Source: Bacteroidota bacterium
GTDB taxonomy: Bacteria > Bacteroidota > Bacteroidia > Bacteroidales > Lentimicrobiaceae
Assembly: GCA_009773455.1 (NCBI GenBank)
Contig: WSXU01000002.1
Coordinates: 310,001-374,000 of the forward strand
Direction of reading: 5' to 3'
DNA: 64,000 nt
The notes beneath the pieces were generated by a model. It was given only the letters and a program-made list of their open reading frames with translations. It had not been told where the DNA came from and made no database searches. Positions 1 to 9,667 of this stretch are shown here, piece by piece. The translations under genes were made by a program, and so were the position numbers. Within the stretch, counting starts at the first letter, position 1. Every line of letters begins with the position of its first letter.

Positions 1-597
1 CCAGGCCGGTGGACTCCAGGGTGTTCCCATCAATCTGATTCCCGGAGAAATCTGAATTATCTCCCTCATTACAGGAATAACATCCTCCATATCCTGCGCA
101 AGTGAAAACTGTTGAAGATCATAGTCTGTCTGACCAGCAGGCAGATCGTTATAGGTAAAATCGGAGACCGAAAAGTCGGAGGCCCCTATGGTAAGCCGGA
201 GGTAGGAAACCCCGATACCGGTTCCGGGGTCGAAGAGTTCTTTCAAAACTTCCTGCCTGACAGACGGGCTGAGTTTATTATTCAACAGGTATGCAGAAGA
301 TCCGGTAAGGGCTGCACCATAACCTTCAATCTCCTGAAAACGAAAGGTTGTATCAAGGGTGATTACCGGGTTTGAATTGTTTACATTTGATTCAATTACC
401 AGAGACTCCTGTTTGGAAAATAGCTGGCTTTTATCCCCTTTGGTCAGATAAACCTGAGCTTTACCGGGTTCGGGTTGAACCTGAGGATCGGGGTTGTCTT
501 TCCCATTACATCCCGATAGGGAAACAACCATCACAAAGGCCAGCATGAGTGAGAGGGGTAGCAGGGTATCAGTAAATGATTCGGTTTTAGTTGCCAT
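1..597 (-). CDS. GH30 family glucosylceramidase-like glycosidase, lipoprotein (C-terminal part outside window)
   Basis: Reverse-strand translation open to the window edge: MATKTESFTDTLLPLSLMLAFVMVVSLSGCNGK...FQEIEGYGAALTGSSAYLL...GTGIGVSYLRLTIGASDFS...MGTPWSPPAW; GH30 hallmark segments and a lipobox. Not in the ORF track because it has no stop inside the window. Confidence 0.85.
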   Translation of the reverse strand, partial: MATKTESFTDTLLPLSLMLAFVMVVSLSGCNGKDNPDPQVQPEPGKAQVYLTKGDKSQLFSKQESLVIESNVNNSNPVITLDTTFRFQEIEGYGAALTGSSAYLLNNKLSPSVRQEVLKELFDPGTGIGVSYLRLTIGASDFSVSDFTYNDLPAGQTDYDLQQFSLAQDMEDVIPVMREIIQISPGIRLMGTPWSPPAW

Positions 598-633
598 TTT
601 AGTTCATTTTTGTGAGCCTTTGATGAATAAATA

Positions 634-661
634 GCAGAGACGCGTTGTATCGCGTCTCTGC
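634..661. repeat. Perfect 11-bp inverted repeat hairpin (GCAGAGACGCG-N6-CGCGTCTCTGC) between susD and the GH30 gene
   Basis: Read directly: gcagagacgcg ttgtat cgcgtctctgc. No T-tract on the gene strand, so it is more REP-like than a classical terminator. Confidence 0.75.
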
Positions 662-693
662 GGTATTTTTAATATACAGATTCAGTACCTGAA

Positions 694-2154
694 TTAATAA
701 TTCGGGTTTTGCACCAGGAGTTCGTTTTTATCCAGTTCAGACTGAGGAATTGGCCAGACGAGTCCGGTTTCAGCAAGATTATAGCCATATGGAGAGCCTT
801 CAGGGCCTATTGCGCTGTTAATCACATCTATTGCACGGCCTGTGCGTTTCAGATCATACCAGCGGTGGCCTTCAAAAGCAAGTTCAAGTCTGCGCTCTTT
901 CTCAATGGCCAGACGCATAGCATCCTGGCTTGAAGCCGTAGTATTGGGCAGATCAACCCTTGAACGAATCTGATTTACCAGCTCAGCGGCACCAGTAACA
1001 TCTCCCTGCTCATTTAATGCTTCAGCCTTCAGCAACAGGATGTCAGCAAGACGCAGGAGAATATAGTTCTGTGGGCTGGGTGATGTAAATATCCTGTATT
1101 TATTCATAAATGGGTAGTTGGTCTGAGGCCAGTTGGCATCGGACCATTTACCGGTGACGTCCAGAAAAACCACTGAAGCATTTTTGCGGATAACATCGTT
1201 TTCATCATCAAATGCCTTGATGAGATCGTTGCTCGGTATATTGAATTTTTTCCAGTCGAGACCACGGAACATACTGGCACCCCAGTTGGCATCAGTATTG
1301 GTGCCTTCATAGTTGATTTCGAAAATGGCTTCGGATGAGTTTTCATTCTGGTTGTCCCACAACATATCGTATTCGGGCAACAGACTATAGCCCCCATTGA
1401 TGACGGCATCACAATACTGAACAACTTTGCTCCAGTCCCTGGGTTCTGCAGCAGCATAAACCTTGGCAAGCAGGGCATTGGCAGCGCCTTTGGTGGCATA
1501 GCCCTTGTGGGGCTGGGTAGCTTTAACATTGGCTATGGCATATTCAAGGTCTGCAATAATCTGAGCATACACCTCTTCTTTAGGTGCCCTTGCAGGGAAC
1601 AACTGCGGATAAATCTCGGGCAGCAGTTCTGCACTTACGACGGTAACCTCTTTCAACTGAAGGGGTGTATCACCCCATAGCTGGACTGCCTGAAAGTACA
1701 TCATTGCCCTGATGAAAGAAGCCTCACCCTTGATTTCCCTTTTTCGTTGTTCACTCAGTGAGGGGTCAGGAACGATTTCTACGTTATTAATGACCACATT
1801 GGCGCGTCCGATGGTACCGTAAAGATAGGCCCAGTCACGGCTTACATTGCTGTTGGTCGCATCCAGACGGTAATCGTCGATCTGGAAATTGGCAGGATTA
1901 TCGGCACCGGCATAGGCATCATCAGACTGTGCATCACCATTGACAAAATAGTCAAGTTCCCAATATTCGTTCTTGTAATCACTGTAAACACCGGCCAAAG
2001 CCGCTTCAACTTCATTGGCTGTCTTATAGACAGTGTCAGATGAATTCTGAATATAGATGCCATTACCGACAGGCTTCAGGTCCAGAAACTTCTCACAGGC
2101 ATAAAACGGCAGTGCAAGCAATAATGCAAACACTATTTTATATATTTTTTTCAT
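694..2154 (-). CDS. RagB/SusD family nutrient-binding outer membrane lipoprotein
   Basis: Lipobox LPFYACEKFLDL, ...FIRAMMYFQAVQLWGDTPL..., C-terminal LAFEGHRWYDLKRTG; directly downstream of SusC. Confidence 0.95.
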   Translation of the reverse strand: MKKIYKIVFALLLALPFYACEKFLDLKPVGNGIYIQNSSDTVYKTANEVEAALAGVYSDYKNEYWELDYFVNGDAQSDDAYAGADNPANFQIDDYRLDATNSNVSRDWAYLYGTIGRANVVINNVEIVPDPSLSEQRKREIKGEASFIRAMMYFQAVQLWGDTPLQLKEVTVVSAELLPEIYPQLFPARAPKEEVYAQIIADLEYAIANVKATQPHKGYATKGAANALLAKVYAAAEPRDWSKVVQYCDAVINGGYSLLPEYDMLWDNQNENSSEAIFEINYEGTNTDANWGASMFRGLDWKKFNIPSNDLIKAFDDENDVIRKNASVVFLDVTGKWSDANWPQTNYPFMNKYRIFTSPSPQNYILLRLADILLLKAEALNEQGDVTGAAELVNQIRSRVDLPNTTASSQDAMRLAIEKERRLELAFEGHRWYDLKRTGRAIDVINSAIGPEGSPYGYNLAETGLVWPIPQSELDKNELLVQNPNY

Positions 2155-2168
2155 GGATTCAGCTTTTT

Positions 2169-5102
2169 TTAGAGTTCAACATTTACACCAAATACAATGG
2201 TTCTTGACTGCGGGTATGTACCATAATCAACGCCCATCGAAACAGCGCTTGATCCGAATGCATTCACTTCCGGATCAAAACCAGAATAATTGGTGAGTGT
2301 AATCAGGTTTTGACCGGTAACATATACCGAAACACGTTTCAATGCCTTAACTTTTGGATTGTTGTCGATTACCTGATATGACAAAGTAAGTGATTTCAGC
2401 CTGAGGTAAGAGCCATCCTCAATAAATCGGGTTGAGTTCCGCACATTGTCAACATTTCCATTGCCAACAGCCCTTGGCATATCTGTAATGTCCCCGGGAT
2501 TTTTCCACCGGTCAAGAACATCGACCGATTGGTTCTTACTGTCAAACATTCCTTCCAGATCAACACGGGTTGCATTGAATATGTCGTTGCCATAGCTTCC
2601 CTGAAAGAAAACATTGAGATTAAACCTTTTGTAGCTGACGTTATTGGTAAACCCAAATGTAAAGTCAGGCATACCATAACCGATAACCTTACGGTCACCC
2701 GGATCAAAGATCCCGTTCCCGTTAACATCCTTATAAATGATATCGCCTGTCTCAGGATCCACTCCTTCCGAAACGTATCCATAGAAAGCGCCCATCGGTA
2801 ACCCTGTTTTGAAAATATTAACATCCTGGTTGTTACTGTAAATACGTCCAAAATAATAAACAGGTGTATATTTGAGACTGGTAACCTCGTTACGATTGAA
2901 CGACATATTCAGGTCACTATTCCATTTGACTTGCTTTTTGCTGATGTTAACCGTACTGATGCTGAATTCAATACCCTTATTCACAATTTCTCCGGCATTG
3001 GTTTGAATGGTACTGACCGGCAAAGAACTTGTTAACTGAACGTTGAGTAACACATCAGGCGTTTTCTTGTAATAAGCATCGAATGCAAACACAACCCTGG
3101 CATTGAACATACTCAGGTCGATCCCAAGATTGGCCTGATTTGTGGTTTCCCACCGCAGATCGGGATTGCCCAATGAAGTAGCATATGTTCCCGGTCCATT
3201 CAGGGTATCTCCGGGGGTTCTGCGGTAATAACCTGTCAGAGCCATACTGGCGTAATCAGAGAGCCCGTTGATATTTCCTGTCTTTCCCCATCCTCCGCGG
3301 AGTTTCAGGTCATTGATGAATGTCACCCCTTCCATAAATTTCTCTCCCGAGATTCGCCAGGCGGCAGATAATGAAGGCATGGTCCCCCAGTGGTCAGCCA
3401 GTTTGGAAGAGCCATCGCGGCGGACAGATGCGGTGAGATAATACTTTCCTTTGAAGTCATAGGTGGCGCGACCGAAAAAAGAAACAGAAGCCCATTCACT
3501 GCGCCAGGTTCCTCCGGTATTCAGCTGATTGGCAGCCCAGATGGTTCTGATGTCAGTATTATCGGGAAAGTCGGTTCCTTCAATATAAGTACCATTCCCA
3601 TCATACTTCTGAACACTGTTACCTACCATGGCAGTAAAACTATGATCATTTAGCTTTGCTGCATAGTCAAGGGTGTTTTCTGCAATCCAGATGTTATGGT
3701 TGGCTTTGTCAGACCGGCCGATACCGTGATTCTGCCTTCCGTAATTGGTCCTGAACGGATCCAGGTAATAATCATATTGATGACCGGTAACATCAACGCC
3801 AAGTCTGGATTTTAGCTTAATATCTTTAAGGAAAGATATTTCACTATAAACATTTCCAAACAACTTATTGTCGCGTGAACGTTGATCGGGGCCATCCATG
3901 TATGCTACCGGGTTCTCCCATGATGGCTGGAAGGGATTCGGATCGAACTGACCACTTCCATCGTTTTTATATATACTTAGGAACGGAGGTGTATTCAGGG
4001 CGCTCATGATAACCCCACCCCTTCCTGAACTTGCATTATCGGGCGTGTCTTTTGAGTTGATGCTCCAGGCATTGATGCTTGTACCCAATTTAAACCATGG
4101 ACGAACATAGGTATCAAGGTTTACCCTGAAGGTATAGCGATCGAACCTTGCAGGAGCAACTACGCCGTCTTCCCGCAAATATCCTCCTGACACAAAATAC
4201 TGGGTTTTTTCATCACCTCCTGTCGCAGAAAGCTGATAGGATTGCTGGGTTCCGGTATCGAAGGTAAGATCACTCCAATTGTTAAACTGTGTCCAGGTCG
4301 GGTCCAGTGGAACACCGATTTCCTGCATCAGGTCACGGTATTGTTTTGTATTCAGCACATCAATCGTTTTACGGAGTGTGCTGACCCCATAATAAGCATT
4401 GAAATTAATTGAAGGTTTGTTCTCCTTTCCGCGTCTGGTTGTGATAATCACGACACCATTGGCACCCTGTGCCCCATAAATAGCAGCTGAAGAGGCATCT
4501 TTCAATACCGACATGCTTTCAATATCGTTGGGGTTAATTCCGGATATATCGGTAGTAGGTACACCATCAACAACATATAGCGGCTCATTACCTGAAATAA
4601 CAGATGTTGCACCACGAATCCTGACTGAGGGACCAGAGCCAGGTTTCCCTGAACTCGAAATTACCTGAACTCCTGCAGCCTTACCCTGAAGAGCAAGAGC
4701 CGCTGAAGTAACCGGCCTGTCTTTTATTTCTGCTGATCCGACCACTGAAACTGCTGTGGAAAGGTCTTTCTTTTTCACAGCGCCGTATCCGATCACCACC
4801 AGTTCATCCAGCATTTTAGCATCTTCGAGTAACACCACATTGATGGTTGATTGGTTTCCTATGGTTACTTCCTGTTTTGAAAAGCCTACAAAACTGAAGA
4901 CAAGCACATCGCCAGTGGCATTCAGACGGTATTTCCCGTCTAAATCGGTTACTGTGCCCGTGGAGGTTCCTTTGACCAGAACGGTCACTCCCGGTAGCCC
5001 TGAGCCACCGGCATCCGTCACTTTTCCCGTAATCTGTTTCCCCTGCGCAAAAACCGACAGCGAGATTACGGTTAAAAATATTATTGATAATAGTTTATTC
5101 AT
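2169..5102 (-). CDS. SusC/RagA family TonB-linked outer membrane protein
   Basis: CarboxypepD_reg-like N-terminus (GKVTDAGGSGLPGVTVLVKGTSTGTVTDLDGKY), plug motif (PLYVVDGVPT..INPNDIESMSVLKDASSAAIYGAQGANGVVIITT). Confidence 0.97.
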   Translation of the reverse strand: MNKLLSIIFLTVISLSVFAQGKQITGKVTDAGGSGLPGVTVLVKGTSTGTVTDLDGKYRLNATGDVLVFSFVGFSKQEVTIGNQSTINVVLLEDAKMLDELVVIGYGAVKKKDLSTAVSVVGSAEIKDRPVTSAALALQGKAAGVQVISSSGKPGSGPSVRIRGATSVISGNEPLYVVDGVPTTDISGINPNDIESMSVLKDASSAAIYGAQGANGVVIITTRRGKENKPSINFNAYYGVSTLRKTIDVLNTKQYRDLMQEIGVPLDPTWTQFNNWSDLTFDTGTQQSYQLSATGGDEKTQYFVSGGYLREDGVVAPARFDRYTFRVNLDTYVRPWFKLGTSINAWSINSKDTPDNASSGRGGVIMSALNTPPFLSIYKNDGSGQFDPNPFQPSWENPVAYMDGPDQRSRDNKLFGNVYSEISFLKDIKLKSRLGVDVTGHQYDYYLDPFRTNYGRQNHGIGRSDKANHNIWIAENTLDYAAKLNDHSFTAMVGNSVQKYDGNGTYIEGTDFPDNTDIRTIWAANQLNTGGTWRSEWASVSFFGRATYDFKGKYYLTASVRRDGSSKLADHWGTMPSLSAAWRISGEKFMEGVTFINDLKLRGGWGKTGNINGLSDYASMALTGYYRRTPGDTLNGPGTYATSLGNPDLRWETTNQANLGIDLSMFNARVVFAFDAYYKKTPDVLLNVQLTSSLPVSTIQTNAGEIVNKGIEFSISTVNISKKQVKWNSDLNMSFNRNEVTSLKYTPVYYFGRIYSNNQDVNIFKTGLPMGAFYGYVSEGVDPETGDIIYKDVNGNGIFDPGDRKVIGYGMPDFTFGFTNNVSYKRFNLNVFFQGSYGNDIFNATRVDLEGMFDSKNQSVDVLDRWKNPGDITDMPRAVGNGNVDNVRNSTRFIEDGSYLRLKSLTLSYQVIDNNPKVKALKRVSVYVTGQNLITLTNYSGFDPEVNAFGSSAVSMGVDYGTYPQSRTIVFGVNVEL

Positions 5103-5161
5103 GGTTAGTTTTTTTGATTAAAGGTTCAACCTATGCGTTTCTTAATCTCTCCGTCGCCGGA

Positions 5162-6931
5162 TTAACGTTCGAGTATTACCGACCAGGATTGGGAAGCATC
5201 GTGAGCAACCGAATAGTCAACTGAAAGGAACAGGTACTCTTTTGTTCCGCTGTTGGCGTATCCCATCACTTCATAACGGTTGGTCGTGTTGCCTCCGTTT
5301 GGAGCCACTGTTCCATCGCCATTTTCACCTCCGTAATAGCCTTTGTAAAATCCAATGAAAGCGGCCCTGTTTGCACCGTTGGTTAAAACAATAACCGGAC
5401 GGGCCAGGAAACTTTTTGCTGGCTGATAGGTATAACTGTGGGTACCCGAACCAAATGCAGCTCCATTTCCACTGTTTGCAATTTCCTCATCGGTGATGCA
5501 TCCGTTTGGTGTGCCAAAATAACCATCATTCCGGGCACTGCCATTTGTACTGTATGTATAGATTCCACCTGCCGTAAAGGTAAATTCATCATCGGTAATG
5601 CACGACCAGTCGTCGGCTCCTGATGTTGAACCATCAAGCGAGCTTTTGGGAACACTCCACCAGTTATAACCTCCCATGGTCTGACCACAGAAAATGGAAT
5701 AACTATCGGCCCTGACTTTCCATGCTCCACCCTGCAATATTGCTTCGGTGACAACCGAATTGGTTGCGAAAGCAGGTTTGGTTCCGGTAACAAAACCATT
5801 GGCATTGGTTGCCTTCAGGGTCACATTGTAAGCTCCTTCTGTAAGATAGGTGTGCACCGGTGATTGCTCGGTTGAGGTCTGTCCGTCGCCGAAATCCCAT
5901 TCATAGGAGGTTGCATTGGTTGTATTGTTGGTGCAGGTCAGATTCAGACCGTTCAGTTCGATTGAAAAATCAAGTGACGGGGCCGGACCCGGAATGGGGG
6001 GTTCATCTGCCGGATTATCATAGTGAACAAGCACAAAACGCCAGTAAGCAGGCTGGGGAGAGGTTCCTCCCGTCATATAGGATGTTTGCAGAACCAGGGT
6101 ATCAACGGCTCCGTCGGAGAGTTTCAGCACGTTGTAAGTAACGGATGGCTGAGGCAATGTTACTTCGGCATCGGTGGCTACCTTACATAATCCGATGAAG
6201 GCACCCAGCCCGATCACTTTCAGCGTAGGTGCTGCACCAGCTGTCATCTCGAATTGATGTTCTCCATTGCTCCATGGTGTAAGATCATCACCATAAAGGT
6301 TTGTCATATGGTCAGTTGATGTACAGGTATTGGCCGGGAAAAAAACGCCACCCTCAGCCCAGTAGTCACCCTTGGCATCATACGACATGACTCCGCCGCG
6401 CCTGAAAGTCCACTCATCGTTTAAGACACAGGGCCTGTTGGCCAGTTCGTCGTTATCGCGACCCATTGCCCACCATATAGTGGCATGTGATTCAGGACCG
6501 ACTTCAAGCGGATATCTTCCGGTGCTGACATCACGGATCAGTTTCCATGTTTTGGAATCATCCCCGACCAGTTTGGCAAGTTCGGCATTTGGGTCAATAA
6601 TGGGAATGGTCACTGTATAGGTTTCAGTTGTTCCGCCGGATGACTTTGCTGTGATTGTTACAGTGTACTCACCTTCGGCAGCATAATAATGTACATGACG
6701 CAATGAGTCAGACACCAGCGTGCCGTCACCGAAATCCCAGGAAACGGAAGGCATGCCCTTTAACCCCGTTGAGTAGCTGATGAAAGTAACTTTCTTAAAA
6801 TCATCCTGATCAACTTGATAGGCGAAGCTGGCAATGACATCGTCACCCTGATCTTCTTTTTTGCAGGAGACCAGTTGCGTTGCCAGCAGCAACAGCATTA
6901 AGAGTCTGCTGAATGAAAAGGTTGGTTTCAT
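5162..6931 (-). CDS. Lipoprotein with two PKD domains, each followed by a similar ~200 aa module; candidate surface glycan-binding protein
   Basis: Lipobox LVSCKKE; VSWDFGDGTLVSDS and YEWDFGDGQTSTEQSP PKD motifs; repeated WK(L/V)R....(D)DE(W/F)TF..GG...Y segments. Confidence 0.85.
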   Translation of the reverse strand: MKPTFSFSRLLMLLLLATQLVSCKKEDQGDDVIASFAYQVDQDDFKKVTFISYSTGLKGMPSVSWDFGDGTLVSDSLRHVHYYAAEGEYTVTITAKSSGGTTETYTVTIPIIDPNAELAKLVGDDSKTWKLIRDVSTGRYPLEVGPESHATIWWAMGRDNDELANRPCVLNDEWTFRRGGVMSYDAKGDYWAEGGVFFPANTCTSTDHMTNLYGDDLTPWSNGEHQFEMTAGAAPTLKVIGLGAFIGLCKVATDAEVTLPQPSVTYNVLKLSDGAVDTLVLQTSYMTGGTSPQPAYWRFVLVHYDNPADEPPIPGPAPSLDFSIELNGLNLTCTNNTTNATSYEWDFGDGQTSTEQSPVHTYLTEGAYNVTLKATNANGFVTGTKPAFATNSVVTEAILQGGAWKVRADSYSIFCGQTMGGYNWWSVPKSSLDGSTSGADDWSCITDDEFTFTAGGIYTYSTNGSARNDGYFGTPNGCITDEEIANSGNGAAFGSGTHSYTYQPAKSFLARPVIVLTNGANRAAFIGFYKGYYGGENGDGTVAPNGGNTTNRYEVMGYANSGTKEYLFLSVDYSVAHDASQSWSVILER

Positions 6932-7325
6932 TTTTGGTTGGTTTTTGTGTTAATGATTATGGTTGGTTGATTTATTCGGAATCTGCAGGAAATGTGGACA
7001 GGGAAAACAGAAAAGTGTTGGTGATCATAATACACTATGGTCTGATTTCCTGTCTGCCAATAAGTGCGACAAGGAAAAAATAGTGCTAAGTGTACTTTGG
7101 ACACAAAGGTATAAAATGAAATTCATTTTTTTCTACAATATACGATTTTTTTAAGAAGATGCTGACCGGCAGCGTTGGAAAAGAAGCAAGATTCAGGATA
7201 ACAATCTCCTCCCGGTTAATTTTTACCCGGAAGTTCACTAAAAGTTCATAGTCTGACAAGATTAAACCACGTTAGCCTGATTCGTATATCGCTGTTTTAA
7301 TGATCTTTAAAAATATTTTTCGAAT

Positions 7326-7346
7326 ATTCGACACTTTTAGTCGAAT
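7326..7346. promoter_or_regulatory. Candidate TetR operator (ATTCGAC-N7-GTCGAAT) just upstream of the tetR promoter
   Basis: Exact 7-bp inverted repeat read from sequence; a GTCGAAT half-site recurs at 8040-8046 upstream of the tolC-like gene. Confidence 0.55.
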
Positions 7347-7350
7347 TTTA

Positions 7351-7382
7351 TTGACTTATTTAAGAAAACAACAGTAAATTTG
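7351..7382 (+). promoter_or_regulatory. Bacteroidota-type promoter TTG-N21-TAAATTTG for the tetR gene
   Basis: TTG at 7351-7353 and TAAATTTG at 7375-7382 match the TTG/TAnnTTTG consensus with 21-nt spacing. Confidence 0.65.
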
Positions 7383-7420
7383 CAGTCCCAAAAGTTGAAA
7401 ACCATCTGAGCAAATCAAAA

Positions 7421-8002
7421 ATGCTTGATAAAGACGAAGTAAAAGAAGCGATTGTAAATGTGGCCCGCCACATATTCTCCAGGTTTGGTTTTAAAAAAAC
7501 CACCATGGATGAAATTGCCGTTGCCAGCCGCAAAGGGAAAAGTTCGATCTACTATTATTTTTCCAGTAAAGAAGATATTTTCAGGGCGGTCGTTGAAAAA
7601 GAGGCATCCATTCTGAAGCAGGAACTTGTCAAAGCTACAAAAGATGCGGGAAGTCCATCACAGAAACTGAAGATTCATGTACTTGTGAGGATGCGATCAA
7701 TGGAAAAACTGGCCAATTTTTACAGTGCCATCAAGGACGACTATCTTAGTCACCTTGACTTCATTGATAACATAAGGAAAAAATACGACCAGGAAGAGAT
7801 ACAGATGATGGAAAGTATCCTGACCGAAGGCGTTGAAAATGGCATGTTTGAGATTGAGGATACTTCTCTGGCGGCCATTGCAATTGTCACAGCCCTAAAA
7901 GGAATGGAGATACCCCTTTTCTGGGATGTTGAAGAAAAAGATGTCGAGCGCAGGCTTGATCATCTTATCCATATTCTTTTTCATGGCGTACTCAAACACT
8001 GA
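7421..8002 (+). CDS. TetR/AcrR family transcriptional regulator
   Basis: N-terminal HTH: IFSRFGFKKTTMDEIAVASRKGKSSIYYYFSSKEDIFRAVVEKE. Confidence 0.95.
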   Translation: MLDKDEVKEAIVNVARHIFSRFGFKKTTMDEIAVASRKGKSSIYYYFSSKEDIFRAVVEKEASILKQELVKATKDAGSPSQKLKIHVLVRMRSMEKLANFYSAIKDDYLSHLDFIDNIRKKYDQEEIQMMESILTEGVENGMFEIEDTSLAAIAIVTALKGMEIPLFWDVEEKDVERRLDHLIHILFHGVLKH

Positions 8003-8118
8003 TTTTTTTTGCACATTTTTCGTCCATTTTACTCTATTGGTCGAATATACAAATTTTAATAAACGGAAAGATAAACCAGCATTGGTTCAAAAAAGTAAAA
8101 CAAAATTTCAAAATCGAA

Positions 8119-9621
8119 ATGAAAACCAGGATTCCATTACTGTTACTGACCCTGATTCTGGGTTTAATTACAGAAAAAACCGACGCACAATCGCTTCAGG
8201 TTTCAGCAGAACTGAAAGAACTGATCAATCTTTCGGTGAACAAGGACCGCAAAGTGATTGAAAAAACTATCGACAGGGAGATTGCGCTTTCAGAGCGTAA
8301 GGCCGTCAGGTCAGCATATATTCCAAAGCTTGAGTTGGGTGGTAAATACCTCTATGCTCAATCCAGCCTGGATTCACGGATTGGTGATGTTACCGGTTTT
8401 GAAGGCGTTTCAAAGTTGCAGGAATTCATGAATAATCCGGCATTTCCGACGCTATTTCCAAACCTGGCCGGATTAAGCAGTGAAATTGTAAGATTGCAGC
8501 AGATGATGGCCCAGCAGGGAATGGCATTCCCATCTCTAGGGGAAAAAATGCAGGGCGATTTCAATGGTAACTATTATGGGATTGATGCGACTGCCAAAAT
8601 GCTCCTTTATAGTGGCGGGCAGGTTCCCAATGTTTCGAAGGCTTTGTCAGAAAAGGTTAAGGCACAGGAAGCCCTGACAGATAAATGCACTTCGGATGTT
8701 ATCAGTGAAGTGATCACCTGTTATGATCAGCTTGCCCTGCTCAATCAGTCAAAAAAAGTGCTTGATGAATCTGCCATCCGTCTTTCAGCTGAGAAAAGAT
8801 ATGCCGCTTCCGCACTGAGAAATGGTTTCGCAACCGATTTTGACACACTTAAGATAGCAGTGGCTGAAGCTGGTTTACAGGCCCGTCTTTCAGCGTATGA
8901 AGCCAAAAGAACCTTGCTCTTCCAGAAGCTGGCATTGCTCACCGGGAGGCCGGCTGACAGTTTCGAAAACCTCAATCCTGAATTACAGCTCATGCTATAC
9001 CTCCCTCAACGTACAGACGTCAGCAACCGGGCCGAACTTCGTGCGCTGATGGCCGGAACCGAAGCCAGAAAATATCTGCTAAAATCAGAAAAATCGCATT
9101 ATCTGCCAAAAGTACAGGCATTGGCTTCTTTCAGGTACGATAACATTTTTAATGCAGAAGCAAATTTTGACGCACCATTGCCAATGGGAATGAACATTGA
9201 TCGTATCATGCTGGGCCCAACATTTATGGCCGGAGTTGGCTTTAAATGGGAATTGTTTGACCAGTCGGGAGGTAATGCCAGGGTTCGTCAGGCAAGGCTT
9301 GAGCTGATGAAAGCCGTGAATGCTGCAGAAGAAGCGCGTGAGTTGCTTCAGCTGAATCAGCTCAGTAGCTCAACCAATTATGAAGCGAGTCTGAACCAGG
9401 TAACATTTAAAGAAAAACAGCGTATTGCAGCACGCCGTGCACTGGAACTGGCTACAAAATCATACAATGAAGGGATGATCAGCATCACTGAAAGACTAGC
9501 TGCCGAAACAGAAGTACAAAACACTGATCTTGAATATCTGCAGGCAGTTTTCGCACAGCGGCAGGCTTCGCTCGATTGCTATAAGGCAACCGGAGACCTG
9601 GTTATCGCAAACATCCGGTAA
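8119..9621 (+). CDS. TolC family outer membrane efflux protein
   Basis: Signal peptide plus coiled repeats typical of TolC/OEP; located between TetR and HlyD-like genes. Confidence 0.9.
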   Translation: MKTRIPLLLLTLILGLITEKTDAQSLQVSAELKELINLSVNKDRKVIEKTIDREIALSERKAVRSAYIPKLELGGKYLYAQSSLDSRIGDVTGFEGVSKLQEFMNNPAFPTLFPNLAGLSSEIVRLQQMMAQQGMAFPSLGEKMQGDFNGNYYGIDATAKMLLYSGGQVPNVSKALSEKVKAQEALTDKCTSDVISEVITCYDQLALLNQSKKVLDESAIRLSAEKRYAASALRNGFATDFDTLKIAVAEAGLQARLSAYEAKRTLLFQKLALLTGRPADSFENLNPELQLMLYLPQRTDVSNRAELRALMAGTEARKYLLKSEKSHYLPKVQALASFRYDNIFNAEANFDAPLPMGMNIDRIMLGPTFMAGVGFKWELFDQSGGNARVRQARLELMKAVNAAEEARELLQLNQLSSSTNYEASLNQVTFKEKQRIAARRALELATKSYNEGMISITERLAAETEVQNTDLEYLQAVFAQRQASLDCYKATGDLVIANIR

Positions 9622-9667
9622 TCAATTAATAACAAAAAACGTAATCATTTTGTAATTCCCAAAACCA

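Noticed and set aside
1104-1529. 141 aa minus-strand ORF
   Set aside because: Alternate frame within the susD gene on the same strand.
7926-8261. 111 aa plus-strand ORF spanning tetR end and tolC start
   Set aside because: Overlaps two well-supported genes in another frame.
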